Positions 34,960-44,070 of a DNA stretch of 64,000 nucleotides are shown one piece after another. The stretch is from Chlorogloeopsis sp. ULAP01 (lineage in GTDB: Bacteria; Cyanobacteriota; Cyanobacteriia; Cyanobacteriales; Nostocaceae), in assembly GCF_030381805.1 (NCBI RefSeq), contig NZ_JAUDRH010000020.1:62001-126000 (forward strand), written 5' to 3'. Both the position numbers and the translations under genes were made by a program. Numbering within the stretch: position 1 is the stretch's first letter; every line of letters starts with the position of its first letter. The notes below the pieces were generated by a model. The model was given only the letters and a program-made list of their open reading frames with translations, was not told where the DNA came from and did no database searches.

Positions 34960-35652
34960 TCAATTAAGCTCTAAGAATTTTTTAGTTTCTGGGCCACAGC
35001 AAAACAGGGTATCCACAATTGATAGATTGGGTATGAAGCCCAATTCAGGAAAAGCTTGAACATATGATGGATAATTAAACTCTTGCCATAAGATATTGAT
35101 GCCAGCAGTTTCAAACGCTGCCAGATCCATATAATTTTTTCCTCCAGAACCTGATAAGTAAGTATCGGCTCCTACAGCTTTACAAATATCAATTAGTAGT
35201 TCCGATTTGTTACCTTCAACTTCCAATGCAGACATATATATGATTGACTTTTTGATACCCAGAGTCTCCATCACCCATTCAATTAACGCCATATCGAGTT
35301 GGCAAAGATTATTCCATTCTCTACTGAGTATTTCTTCGAGTCCCGCACTATACTTATCGAAGTAAGGAGTACGAGAATAGTTGGTCATCAAAGTATGCCA
35401 ATGCTTGTGAGACCATGGAAACTCTGAGTTTATGAGCATCTCATTAATGCGCTCTTCATCTCTTGAGCGATGGAGAACTGGTACAGTTAACCATTGCGCT
35501 CCTTGAGAAGTTTTGATTTGGTTGCGATGTTGAACACCACGCCTCTGAAACTGAACGCTATCCATAACCACAAAAATATCACCTTGTTGGAGCTTATGAA
35601 AGAAGCCTAGATAAGGTAAATACTGTGGCTGGTGAATTACTGCTATTTTCAT
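34960..35652 (-). CDS. WbqC-like family protein
   Basis: 230 aa. MKIAVIHQPQYLPYLGFFHK followed by DSVQFQRRGVQHRNQIK and WLTVPVLH is the WbqC family signature, and YLSGSGGKNYMD near residue 165 is conserved too. WbqC proteins occur in O-antigen and capsule clusters; their reaction has not been settled to my knowledge. Conserved His/Gln near the N-terminus suggest catalysis rather than structure. It lies 36 nt after the phosphoglycosyl transferase gene. Confidence 0.8.
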   Translation of the reverse strand: MKIAVIHQPQYLPYLGFFHKLQQGDIFVVMDSVQFQRRGVQHRNQIKTSQGAQWLTVPVLHRSRDEERINEMLINSEFPWSHKHWHTLMTNYSRTPYFDKYSAGLEEILSREWNNLCQLDMALIEWVMETLGIKKSIIYMSALEVEGNKSELLIDICKAVGADTYLSGSGGKNYMDLAAFETAGINILWQEFNYPSYVQAFPELGFIPNLSIVDTLFCCGPETKKFLELN

Positions 35653-35688
35653 ATCAACTGGTTATTCTTCTAAAGTTTATAATGGGTT

Positions 35689-36426
35689 TTACTCTTTGGT
35701 TTGGTTTGTAGATGTCAAAATACCTTCTTTTTCATAAACTCCTTCTTTGCGAAGAACTACTGGAATTGTTCGTAAAATAATCACTATATCTAACCAAAAT
35801 CTCCAGTTGTTGACATACCAAATGTCTAGCTTGATCCGTTCATCCAAACTATTTTCCAAGCCACCGTTTACTGCTTCCCAAGCTGTTAAACCTGGTGGCA
35901 TTAATAAACGTTTTTTTTGGCAGTTTTTGTATGTTGATAGAGTTGAAATTAATAGCGGTCGCGGCCCGACTAAGCTCATTTCGCCAACGAGAATATTGAA
36001 AAGTTGGGGTAATTCATCGAGATGATATTCACGTAAGAATTTACCAACGGATGTAATGCGAGGATCGCCTTTGAATGTGTTGATACCAGATCCAATATGG
36101 ATTGCTCCATCAACCATTGTACGAAATTTATAGATTGTAAATGGTTTTCCTAACCTTCCCAAACGTTCCTGACAAAATAAAATCGGCCCCGGAGAACTAA
36201 ATTTTATTGCCAAAGCAACTAGCAAAAAGATAGGTGACAAAATTATTAGTGTTAGAAGAGCGATCGCAATATCAAATAAGCGTTTTAATACTAGCTGCGC
36301 TCTTATGTATTTATGTTCTTTGAGATAAGCTTGCTCAAATTCCCGCCACTCTTTATCTGTCCAAAACTCAGACTTAACTTTACCAGAAAATAAGTCTATT
36401 CTCCCATCCAAAAATCTATTATCCAT
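35689..36426 (-). CDS. PglC-like polyprenyl-phosphate phosphoglycosyl transferase
   Basis: 245 aa. The reentrant membrane helix is KRLFDIAIALLTLIILSPIF, followed by the active site CQERLGRLGKPFTIYKFRTM and the DE dyad in YHLDELPQLFNIL and VGPRPLL. It is the small monotopic type (no N-terminal four-helix bundle or CoA-binding domain of WbaP), as in PglC. It loads the first sugar-phosphate onto undecaprenyl phosphate at the inner membrane. With the dehydratase and aminotransferase in the operon, an amino-sugar primer is likely (inference). Confidence 0.9.
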   Translation of the reverse strand: MDNRFLDGRIDLFSGKVKSEFWTDKEWREFEQAYLKEHKYIRAQLVLKRLFDIAIALLTLIILSPIFLLVALAIKFSSPGPILFCQERLGRLGKPFTIYKFRTMVDGAIHIGSGINTFKGDPRITSVGKFLREYHLDELPQLFNILVGEMSLVGPRPLLISTLSTYKNCQKKRLLMPPGLTAWEAVNGGLENSLDERIKLDIWYVNNWRFWLDIVIILRTIPVVLRKEGVYEKEGILTSTNQTKE

Positions 36427-36463
36427 AGATACAAAACACTTTTTATTTAGGTATGATTAGCAG

Positions 36464-37639
36464 CTATACATAAAGTGACTCAGAGTAGGTTGAAGATGAC
36501 AGCATCACTTCGGTATATAAGCTTTCGTGCAATTTAATGATGTGTTTGATATCATAAAAACTCATGCGTTCTCTTCCTTGCTTACCAATTTTGCTAGCTT
36601 CTAGGGGATGATCTAAAATCCAAGCCATCGCTTTAGCAAGTTCTTCTATATCTCCTACTTTTACTAATAGACCACAACCTTCGGTTAGTAAGTCACGAGT
36701 TCCCCGAATATCTGTACCAATAACTGGAATTTCCATGCACATGGACTCCATCACACACCTAGGTAATCCTTCGTGTTCAGAAGCAAGCACAGTAGCTACA
36801 GCCGCACGCATTAAAGTTGGAATATCTTGGCGATTACCTAAAAAACGGACTTGATTTTCCATTTTCAGTTGAGATGCCAAAGATTGCATTTGTTCCATGA
36901 GAAATCCGTTACCAGCAAAAGCCAAACAAGTATTTGGTCGATTCAGATGAGCAAATGCTTTTAACACATCTTGAGGGCGCTTGCGAGGAGTAAACTCAGC
37001 TACCGACAAAAACAGTTGAGTATTTGGTTGTAACCCTAATTCTTTGCGTACCTGTTCAAGTTCTGTTTTTGAAATTGCATCAGGACTGTAATAGTTCAAA
37101 TCTACACCAATTCCTGGCATATAACAGATTCGTTCTGGTGAAACAATCTTATACTGTTTCGCTGTTTCCTCATCCTCACGATTAATTACTACCAAATAGT
37201 CTGTCCAATTGCCAGCTAGCTTTTCTAGAGCCAGAAATACCGCATTTCTTAATAGTTTGCCACCACGATAGAAATGAAAGCCATGAGCAGTGTAAATTAC
37301 CTGGAATCTTTGATTTTTTCTTTTATTTCTTAAAGCGTAGCGAGTAACAAAAGACGCCACCGGTGTGTGGACATGAACTATGTCATATTCTTCTTGCTTT
37401 ATTAGCTCTTGGATAATGCGTGGAGCAATCAGTAAATTCTTAGGATCTAAAGGTTGACGCGACCATTCTATATCCCAAACGCGATCAAATGCCTGCAAAC
37501 ATTCTAAGCTACTAGATATTCTATATGCCATAGCATCCACCCGCCAGCCTTGAGTGCGAAGGGAAGAGCTAAAGGGAAGAAGAAAACCCTTGAGGGTTTC
37601 TGGAACGGTAGCAACCATTAATAAGCTTTTCATAATCAA
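36464..37639 (-). CDS. family 4 glycosyltransferase
   Basis: 391 aa. The N-terminal half has the GT-B acceptor side (HVHTPVASFVTRYALR; YTAHGFHFYRGGKLL). The donor half shows SVAEFTPRKRPQDVLKAFAH and the nucleotide-sugar motif ATVLASEHEGLPRCVMESMC with E-x7-E. It transfers a sugar from a nucleotide donor, retaining configuration, at the cytoplasmic face. It starts 3 nt after the next gene upstream; the true start could also be ATG 37633 (MKSLLM). Specificity cannot be told. Confidence 0.88.
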   Translation of the reverse strand: MIMKSLLMVATVPETLKGFLLPFSSSLRTQGWRVDAMAYRISSSLECLQAFDRVWDIEWSRQPLDPKNLLIAPRIIQELIKQEEYDIVHVHTPVASFVTRYALRNKRKNQRFQVIYTAHGFHFYRGGKLLRNAVFLALEKLAGNWTDYLVVINREDEETAKQYKIVSPERICYMPGIGVDLNYYSPDAISKTELEQVRKELGLQPNTQLFLSVAEFTPRKRPQDVLKAFAHLNRPNTCLAFAGNGFLMEQMQSLASQLKMENQVRFLGNRQDIPTLMRAAVATVLASEHEGLPRCVMESMCMEIPVIGTDIRGTRDLLTEGCGLLVKVGDIEELAKAMAWILDHPLEASKIGKQGRERMSFYDIKHIIKLHESLYTEVMLSSSTYSESLYV

Positions 37640-37642
37640 TCT

Positions 37643-38851
37643 CTATTCCTTGTTTTGCTCTAACCACAGTTGTGTTTGCTCGCGCACATATCGATAGAAT
37701 GCAATTCGTTTGGCGTGCAAAATTTCATCTGTATACTCTTTGGCTTTCTCTAAATTGCGAGCTGACATGGAAGCCATGCGTTTTGGATTAGTTATTACTT
37801 CCTGAATTTTTTTGGCTAAAGCTGTCACATCACCGGGTGGTACCATATCTTCAGGCGGTAGTAGTTCAGGAATGCCACCTACTGTAGAACCAATACATGG
37901 TAGCGATCGCGCCATTGCTTCTATCATTGCTCTAGGTAAACCTTCTTGATAGGATGGCAAGACAAATAAATCTGCCCGATCCAACTCGGCACGCACGGCA
38001 TCGCCAGCAGGCAATTGACCTCGAAAGTAGACCCTCTTTTCTAACCCTAAATTTTTAGCTAGCATCTCCAATTCGGGTCGATGCTTACCATCGCCAATCA
38101 GAATTAACTGAAGGTCTAATCCCTCTTTTACACATACAGCAACAGCTTTGATCAGTATATCTGGAGCTTTATATAGTTGAGCTAGTGTGCCTACACTAAT
38201 AAGAGTAAATTTGTGTATTTCCTGCTTAGGTGATTGAGCAAAAGCCACGAAAGCTGTATTAGGTAATTCAACACTAGAATAGTGAGTCGAAAAAGCTCCC
38301 TTAGCTGGTGGATACCGACGCTGAAGGGCATATTTGGTGACATAGGCGGCGGCGCAGGCTCCAGCACATTGATGTTGCAGTTGGCGGGGAAAAAACCAGC
38401 GAAAAAGGGGGCGGAGGGGATGCTTAATGGAGCCAGAAGCAAAGACATCATAGGGATCAGCTACAACTTCTACTCCGTAGGGATGTCCAGTTTTGTCTAA
38501 CAAGGGTTGGACACAGTTAGCAATTGTTGAACCTACACGTAAAATTACAGCATCGTTGACATTAACTGCATTTTGGGCAGCAATTTTGACTTGATGCGAT
38601 CGCTGCAAATATTGCCACGGGCCAACATAGTATGGTACTGCTGCAAATGAAACTCCTTCGCCATCAGCACGTTTTGAGCCGACTGGTATCAAAGGAACTT
38701 CACGGACACGCGCTACCACACGTACACTATCAAAAACTTCTAAATAGCGCTTCCAGAACTGATGAGCAAAGGTTGTTTGAGTCCACACAGCACCATCCGG
38801 AGTGCGATCAAAACGATGCTCAAGTATTACAACAACATTCATAATCAACAT
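37643..38851 (-). CDS. family 4 glycosyltransferase
   Basis: 402 aa. LISVGTLAQLYKAPDILIKA and ADLFVLPSYQEGLPRAMIEAMARSL give the GT-B donor domain with E-x7-E. The N-terminus MNVVVILEHRFDRTPDG is typical. The ATG at 38851 overlaps the previous gene's stop by 7 nt; ATG 38842 (MNVVV) is equally possible. It is predicted to add a sugar to the lipid-linked repeat unit. Confidence 0.86.
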   Translation of the reverse strand: MLIMNVVVILEHRFDRTPDGAVWTQTTFAHQFWKRYLEVFDSVRVVARVREVPLIPVGSKRADGEGVSFAAVPYYVGPWQYLQRSHQVKIAAQNAVNVNDAVILRVGSTIANCVQPLLDKTGHPYGVEVVADPYDVFASGSIKHPLRPLFRWFFPRQLQHQCAGACAAAYVTKYALQRRYPPAKGAFSTHYSSVELPNTAFVAFAQSPKQEIHKFTLISVGTLAQLYKAPDILIKAVAVCVKEGLDLQLILIGDGKHRPELEMLAKNLGLEKRVYFRGQLPAGDAVRAELDRADLFVLPSYQEGLPRAMIEAMARSLPCIGSTVGGIPELLPPEDMVPPGDVTALAKKIQEVITNPKRMASMSARNLEKAKEYTDEILHAKRIAFYRYVREQTQLWLEQNKE

Positions 38852-40143
38852 TTCGGGTTAACTACTTTACATTTGTTCAATGCTTTTTCGGTGGCGGCGT
38901 TAATATTTAACCCAAGTGGTTTTCCTGTTTGAATCTTTGTCTTAGCCCTTCTGATCGCATCCTCAGCACCTTTGGGGATGCGGTTTTGCCACCAATTCAT
39001 TCTCTCTCCGTAAATCCAGACATATCGATCCGCAGTCCGGAGCGCATGGTAGGTGTTGTACTCTAACAACCGTAGTCGGTCATTTTGTGACAGAAAATGC
39101 GGCATTCTCATACCATACCAGGCGTTCTTAGCGTTGTTAGCAGGCTTCTCAAACAGGTCAAGTACAAGATCCATATAGACGGCTTGACCAACCTCCACAT
39201 GATTGTCATACTTGTTAGTGTTTATCGGCTCAACAAATGCCCGTGCTTCATTGCGGATGATGTCACGTATTGCTCCAAACCAAGCTCCACGGTAAAAGTA
39301 GTATGCGCTTTCGTTACCATCAATGATGACGGAACCAGGGCGCGCTGCATCGAGCATACCGTTGATGAAGGCTGGCCACAGCCCATATTTATGGTTGACT
39401 AGTTGCTGCTGCAATTTTGCTGGATCGGTTGTCTCTACCAATAAAGCTTTCATCCAACTCAACAGACCAAGTGTTAACACTTCAGTCTGAGGTTGCGTTG
39501 TTTGCAAGATTCTCATAAACCGAGCACCGCGCTTTCGCACCTGCTGTTGATACTCTTGAAATGTCTTGCTATTGTGTTGGGGTTGCACCTCATAGTGCCA
39601 TGGGGTATAACCGTAAGGCTCTGGATCAAAAGCGATGCCCTTGAAGCGACCAGCTTTGGCAGCCTTAGCAAAGTTTTGAATGTTCTTTTCAGCAGCAGCC
39701 CAGTCAGTATCGTTGAACCAGTCCCACCCTTCCTCACTTGCAGACCACATGACTATGAAGTTATTAGTGAGTTTGGAGGAGTTTGTAGCAGCAAGGTCTT
39801 TTCGATCTTGAGTGAATGCTGTATCTGGGTAGGGCTTTTTCTTAAAAACTTCTCTACCCGCGTTGAGTTTAACAATTACGCCATCAAACGGACGCTGCTC
39901 CATCTGCTTAATATGCTCTCGGAGAAAGTTAGGGGTTGGCATATCCCAGCCAGACTGGATCAATTTTTTTGTGCTTCCTTGGGATTGTACCGATGCTGTT
40001 GACAGGTGCATCATGACTGAAAGCATCACGAGTATAAAACCTAATAAGAGTATTCGACGGATCGTATTTCTAGAAATGCGTGGAAAACTAAAACTACGGT
40101 AGTAATTATGGAATGCTAAGGCTAATTCTTCTTTATAGCTCAT
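38845..40143 (-). CDS. membrane-anchored protein with glycosidase-like barrel, function unknown
   Basis: 432 aa from ATG 40143; a GTG at 40185 gives 14 more residues. One N-terminal membrane helix (IRRILLLGFILVMLSVMMHL) anchors a large soluble domain outside the membrane. Segments GWDMPTPNFLREHIKQMEQRPFDG, FKGIAFDPEPYGYTPW and GSVIIDGNESAYYFY are strand-plus-loop motifs with acidic residues like a TIM-barrel glycoside hydrolase (candidate catalytic DPE in FDPEPYGY). I do not recognise a named family. Lying between Wzy and the GT genes, it could trim or cut the polymer (inference). Confidence 0.55.
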   Translation of the reverse strand: MSYKEELALAFHNYYRSFSFPRISRNTIRRILLLGFILVMLSVMMHLSTASVQSQGSTKKLIQSGWDMPTPNFLREHIKQMEQRPFDGVIVKLNAGREVFKKKPYPDTAFTQDRKDLAATNSSKLTNNFIVMWSASEEGWDWFNDTDWAAAEKNIQNFAKAAKAGRFKGIAFDPEPYGYTPWHYEVQPQHNSKTFQEYQQQVRKRGARFMRILQTTQPQTEVLTLGLLSWMKALLVETTDPAKLQQQLVNHKYGLWPAFINGMLDAARPGSVIIDGNESAYYFYRGAWFGAIRDIIRNEARAFVEPINTNKYDNHVEVGQAVYMDLVLDLFEKPANNAKNAWYGMRMPHFLSQNDRLRLLEYNTYHALRTADRYVWIYGERMNWWQNRIPKGAEDAIRRAKTKIQTGKPLGLNINAATEKALNKCKVVNPKC

Positions 40144-40267
40144 ATGTATTCTATGATGAATTAGATAATATCTAGGCAAAATCACAATTTAACTCGAAAG
40201 AATAATCTTGGTAGATATTAATTTTGATGATTTAATTTTTGACATTAATATTTTTGCTTATTTAACT

Positions 40268-41647
40268 TCAATGAATTTGCGTTTCTACTAGCTTACTCTT
40301 CTCTATTTGTTCATTTTGAAGATTAAAGTTTAATGCTAAAGCACCAAATAGATAAGCCCACCATATTAAACTTATTTGTCCACCTTTAAAAATAAAAAAA
40401 TCAAAAAACATTGAAAACCCCGAAGCAAAAATTCCACAATTAAAAATAGCAGATTCAATTCCCTGCTGGCTGCGAAAGAGGAGCCTAATTAAAATAATCC
40501 ACAGGTTTCCAAAATACATGAGACCAGGAATTCCTAATTCAACAACACACAGTAGAAAAGTTGAGTGGGGATGATATAACAAATATCCAAAGGGATATAC
40601 CAAAACGATTGGAGCACCATTCATAAAACTAACTCTAGTGTCATCCATATCTGTAAGATACCAAGGCCAATAAGAGCCATAACCAGAACCAGTAATATTC
40701 AGTTCAGTATTTCGATGACTAATAATTTGAAAAGAAGTAAAGTATGTATCTGAACGAGTTGAATCTTCAAAGGTTCTAATGCGATCGCTACTAGCTTTTG
40801 AATAAATAATTGTTGTAGCTGTGGAGACTAAAATAATCATTATTATAGCAGCAATTACTGCTTGTTTTTTATTTTTCATAAATAGGAATAAGCATAGAAA
40901 AAATAAGCACATAGTTAATAAGGCAGCCCGCGAACCAAGACCGATAATAGTTAGTGTTAGAGCCATGATAATAGCCAACTTAAATAAACGTTGAGCATGA
41001 TTTTTCATGAACTCTTGAATAGCAAAGGCTAAGGCTGGTACTAAAATGAAATATCCAGTGGAAGAAGAAAAAAGAGGCCCTTGTACACGTACTATTCCAA
41101 ACTCACTTCCTCCCGCATTCAGATCGGCTCTTACATCTGCCATACCTAAAGAGAATAAAGAGGCTGCTGAGTAGAGTAATCCTAGTACAGCTAGATAAAC
41201 TGTCAGTCGCCATAGAAATGGACGCACAGATGTAACGGATCTTCTTGCCAGTAGAATATAGCCAAGTAAAAAAGCAGATGCTGTCAAAGTTAGAGTGTAT
41301 GTCATTGCTCTGGCATTGCTTGCATCCATACCACTTCCTTGTATAGATACAAGAGCGTAAAACAGTAAAACAACTGTCAAGATTGGTAAGTGGCAATGCC
41401 AATTCCATTGTCTATATTTGGCGGTGCTGCCAAAATTGGTAAGTACTATTAGTAACAAGTAGAAGCAAGCAACCCCAATTAAGACCAAATCTTTAACATT
41501 GACAGGTATTGATAGAAATTCAAACTTTGGAGTTAAAGTATCTGCTAGCAGTGACCAATAGGAAAAACTTAACCAGAACGGTAGTTCCCACAAAAACAGC
41601 GAGAAAGAATTAGTATTGATATCAGTATTTAAAGAATTGACTTTCAT
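40268..41647 (-). CDS. Wzy-type O-antigen polymerase/ligase
   Basis: 459 aa, about 11-12 membrane helices. The Wzy_C domain lies in the middle, and the large periplasmic loop is around residues 290-370, with ITGSGYGSYWPWYL and HPHSTFLLCVVELGIPG as conserved features (the HxH...E motif near GxG is typical for O-antigen ligases/polymerases). It links repeat units in the periplasm after Wzx flips them. Its first 26 nt overlap the preceding glycosyltransferase gene, showing translational coupling. Confidence 0.85.
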   Translation of the reverse strand: MKVNSLNTDINTNSFSLFLWELPFWLSFSYWSLLADTLTPKFEFLSIPVNVKDLVLIGVACFYLLLIVLTNFGSTAKYRQWNWHCHLPILTVVLLFYALVSIQGSGMDASNARAMTYTLTLTASAFLLGYILLARRSVTSVRPFLWRLTVYLAVLGLLYSAASLFSLGMADVRADLNAGGSEFGIVRVQGPLFSSSTGYFILVPALAFAIQEFMKNHAQRLFKLAIIMALTLTIIGLGSRAALLTMCLFFLCLFLFMKNKKQAVIAAIIMIILVSTATTIIYSKASSDRIRTFEDSTRSDTYFTSFQIISHRNTELNITGSGYGSYWPWYLTDMDDTRVSFMNGAPIVLVYPFGYLLYHPHSTFLLCVVELGIPGLMYFGNLWIILIRLLFRSQQGIESAIFNCGIFASGFSMFFDFFIFKGGQISLIWWAYLFGALALNFNLQNEQIEKSKLVETQIH

Positions 41648-42827
41648 AGCCTTCTAACAGTTTTTTTACACTTGTCTCAATATTGAAAGCGCTCTTTTCG
41701 ACAATATTTAGGGCATCTAACTTGGTGAGAGCTGATGAATTGTTTGGTGCTGTTAAAACCGCTTCTGCCCATGCAGAGGCTGATTGTGATCGGGATATTC
41801 GCTTCACCAAAGGCTTGACTACATCTGCTTCCTGTGGAATAACATCCGAAAAAATACAGGGTAATCCTGCTGCTTGTGCTTCAATTAAAACCAAACCTAA
41901 TCCTTCGTAGAGAGATGGCAAGAGGAAGACATCCATCGCACCCCGCATTAGTCGTGGTACATCAGGTCGGCTACCTGCAAAAATGACGCGATCGCCTAAG
42001 CCCATTTGAGCAACCTTCTGCTCTATATCTGCGCGTAGAGAGCCAACACCCACTAGTAAAAGGTGCATTTTTGGTTCTTGCTTGGCAACCTCTGCGGCGA
42101 TGTCCAAAAGAAATACATGATTCTTTTGTGGCTCGAATCTACCTACGTGTCCAATCACAAAGGCATCTTTGGGAATCCCTAATTCAGAGCGAACGGCAAC
42201 CACATCAACAGGATCTTGGAATACAGTTAAGTCAATTCCGTAGTAAAGAGTCTGTCGATGAGGATGGATATGCTGATCTGAACCAAATAGATTTGCTATT
42301 GCTTGGTGGCTGCATCCAAAACCTAACGTTGCATATCGAGCAATCCAAGCTCTCATCAAATCCAGATACAAACGTCGATACCATTTGGCTTTCGCTTCAA
42401 CACAAGAAGTATTGTTGTGGCTATGGGCAATCCGGATAGGTATTCCTGAGCGTTGAGCTAAACGGAGAATGTAACCATTAAAGTGATGAACGTGACTGTG
42501 AACAACGTCATAAGTACCGTACATTTTTAAAATTCGCTGAAAGTTAGCAGCGTAAATCCAAGGCTGCAAGCGATTCAGAGGACAATGGATAATTTGACTA
42601 CCTAAGGCGCGAATCTCTTGATCGTAGGCACAGGCTTGCTCGGTGTGAACGAGGAAATCCATTTGGAAGCGATCGCGATCAATGTGCCGCAAAATGTGCA
42701 TTAGCCAAGTTTCGATGCCACCCCGATTCATTCCCCCAACCACGTGCAGAATACGTATCGGATAATGCTTGCTAGATAGGAGATTTTTGTTGTGTTTGGT
42801 TGTATCGATTGAGTTTGTGTAATGCAT
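41622..42827 (-). CDS. family 4 glycosyltransferase
   Basis: 401 aa. ILHVVGGMNRGGIETWLMHI and YDVVHSHVHHFNGYILRLAQ give the N-terminal GT-B half. The donor half is KDAFVIGHVGRFEPQKNHVF and DVFLLPSLYEGLGLVLIEAQAAG (E-x7-E). It overlaps Wzx at its start by 56 nt, an unusually long overlap, but no nearer start codon is in frame. It overlaps Wzy at its end by 26 nt. Confidence 0.88.
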   Translation of the reverse strand: MHYTNSIDTTKHNKNLLSSKHYPIRILHVVGGMNRGGIETWLMHILRHIDRDRFQMDFLVHTEQACAYDQEIRALGSQIIHCPLNRLQPWIYAANFQRILKMYGTYDVVHSHVHHFNGYILRLAQRSGIPIRIAHSHNNTSCVEAKAKWYRRLYLDLMRAWIARYATLGFGCSHQAIANLFGSDQHIHPHRQTLYYGIDLTVFQDPVDVVAVRSELGIPKDAFVIGHVGRFEPQKNHVFLLDIAAEVAKQEPKMHLLLVGVGSLRADIEQKVAQMGLGDRVIFAGSRPDVPRLMRGAMDVFLLPSLYEGLGLVLIEAQAAGLPCIFSDVIPQEADVVKPLVKRISRSQSASAWAEAVLTAPNNSSALTKLDALNIVEKSAFNIETSVKKLLEGYESQFFKY

Positions 42828-44070
42828 GAATGATTACTCCATAACTAATAGCTGCTTGGACAATGACTGAAATTAATAAAGCGATCGCCGCTCCTAGCAA
42901 TTCCAGCCTGGGTACTAACAACAAACAAGCGATAGCACAGCTAGTTGTTGCAGCAGCAAACAACGGTAATTGAATGCGGAAGTATCGCACTGCGGTCATT
43001 CCATATCCCATGAAGGAGGACACATAACCAATCCCAGCAGCAATCATCAGCCAAACAAATAAACTTGTATGTTGAGCGTACTCAGGTTGATACAAAAGAG
43101 TTAGGATCTGCTCACCACCAACCACAGCAATCAAAACACCACCTCCGCCCAGCAATAGAGCAATTCCTATTAGCTTTAACAAAAGTCTGCGAAAAGCTAT
43201 GGTGTTTCCGGCAGCGTAATACTTAGCTAATCTAGGACTGGCTGACTGCCCTAAAGCATTGACAATCATACTTCCTACGACCATCAAGTAAGCTATGGCT
43301 GCAAAAATTCCCAGTTCCCGTTCACCCAAATGTTGCTCAATAAAGTAGCGAGGAATATTGGTGTTGAGTGAGATAAGCATCATTACCAACCCCAAAGGTA
43401 AAGACAGCCATGCCAAATTTTTAAGAGTGACAAGATGCCAACGATATTTTGGTAAGGCGTCCAGTATTAGAACACCATTCGGAATGTCGTAGACAAATAA
43501 AACCACACTCCAGGCAAATACCAATCCAACGACTCCCCAGACAACACCACTCGATAGATATACTCCCATTCCTAGCAGTGTCAATGATAAAGGCCCTTTA
43601 ATCATCAAGGATATGGCAATGCGATCCATGCGTTCGTGTTGCTGGAGCAAGCCATAATAGACGTCACTGATCGATTCAAATGCCTTTGCTAAAGCTACCA
43701 ACAAAATAACTAGCGATATTTCCCAAGGATATTTTGCTAAGAAAGTAATGACTGTGATCGCCACCAGTCCAAACCCTGTACCAATCAGTCTCAATTCTAA
43801 GTAATCGCTAAATAGATACTGTTTTTTTGCATCTGTTGCTTGAATACTTCGTAACTGGAGATTAGTAAACATGAATACAGGTGCCGTTACCGCTAGCCCC
43901 AAGGTAAACTGCCCAACTATTTCAGGGCTACCAAGTTTAGCCATTACCACCAGCATTCCCCACTGACAAGCTGCATAAATAGTATTACCAATAAAAGTCC
44001 AGGAGAAGTTATGACGTAACGTTAGTGGTTTAATTTGTTCCATTACTGTAAAATTTCCTAACTTTAGCAA
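42772..44070 (-). CDS. Wzx-type polysaccharide flippase (MOP superfamily)
   Basis: 432 aa with about 12 membrane helices. FSWTFIGNTIYAACQWGML and VGQFTLGLAVTAPVFMF mark the MATE/MOP fold opening. It flips lipid-linked repeat units across the inner membrane for Wzy. Its start overlaps the methyltransferase gene's stop by 7 nt. Confidence 0.88.
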   Translation of the reverse strand: MLKLGNFTVMEQIKPLTLRHNFSWTFIGNTIYAACQWGMLVVMAKLGSPEIVGQFTLGLAVTAPVFMFTNLQLRSIQATDAKKQYLFSDYLELRLIGTGFGLVAITVITFLAKYPWEISLVILLVALAKAFESISDVYYGLLQQHERMDRIAISLMIKGPLSLTLLGMGVYLSSGVVWGVVGLVFAWSVVLFVYDIPNGVLILDALPKYRWHLVTLKNLAWLSLPLGLVMMLISLNTNIPRYFIEQHLGERELGIFAAIAYLMVVGSMIVNALGQSASPRLAKYYAAGNTIAFRRLLLKLIGIALLLGGGGVLIAVVGGEQILTLLYQPEYAQHTSLFVWLMIAAGIGYVSSFMGYGMTAVRYFRIQLPLFAAATTSCAIACLLLVPRLELLGAAIALLISVIVQAAISYGVIIHALHKLNRYNQTQQKSPI

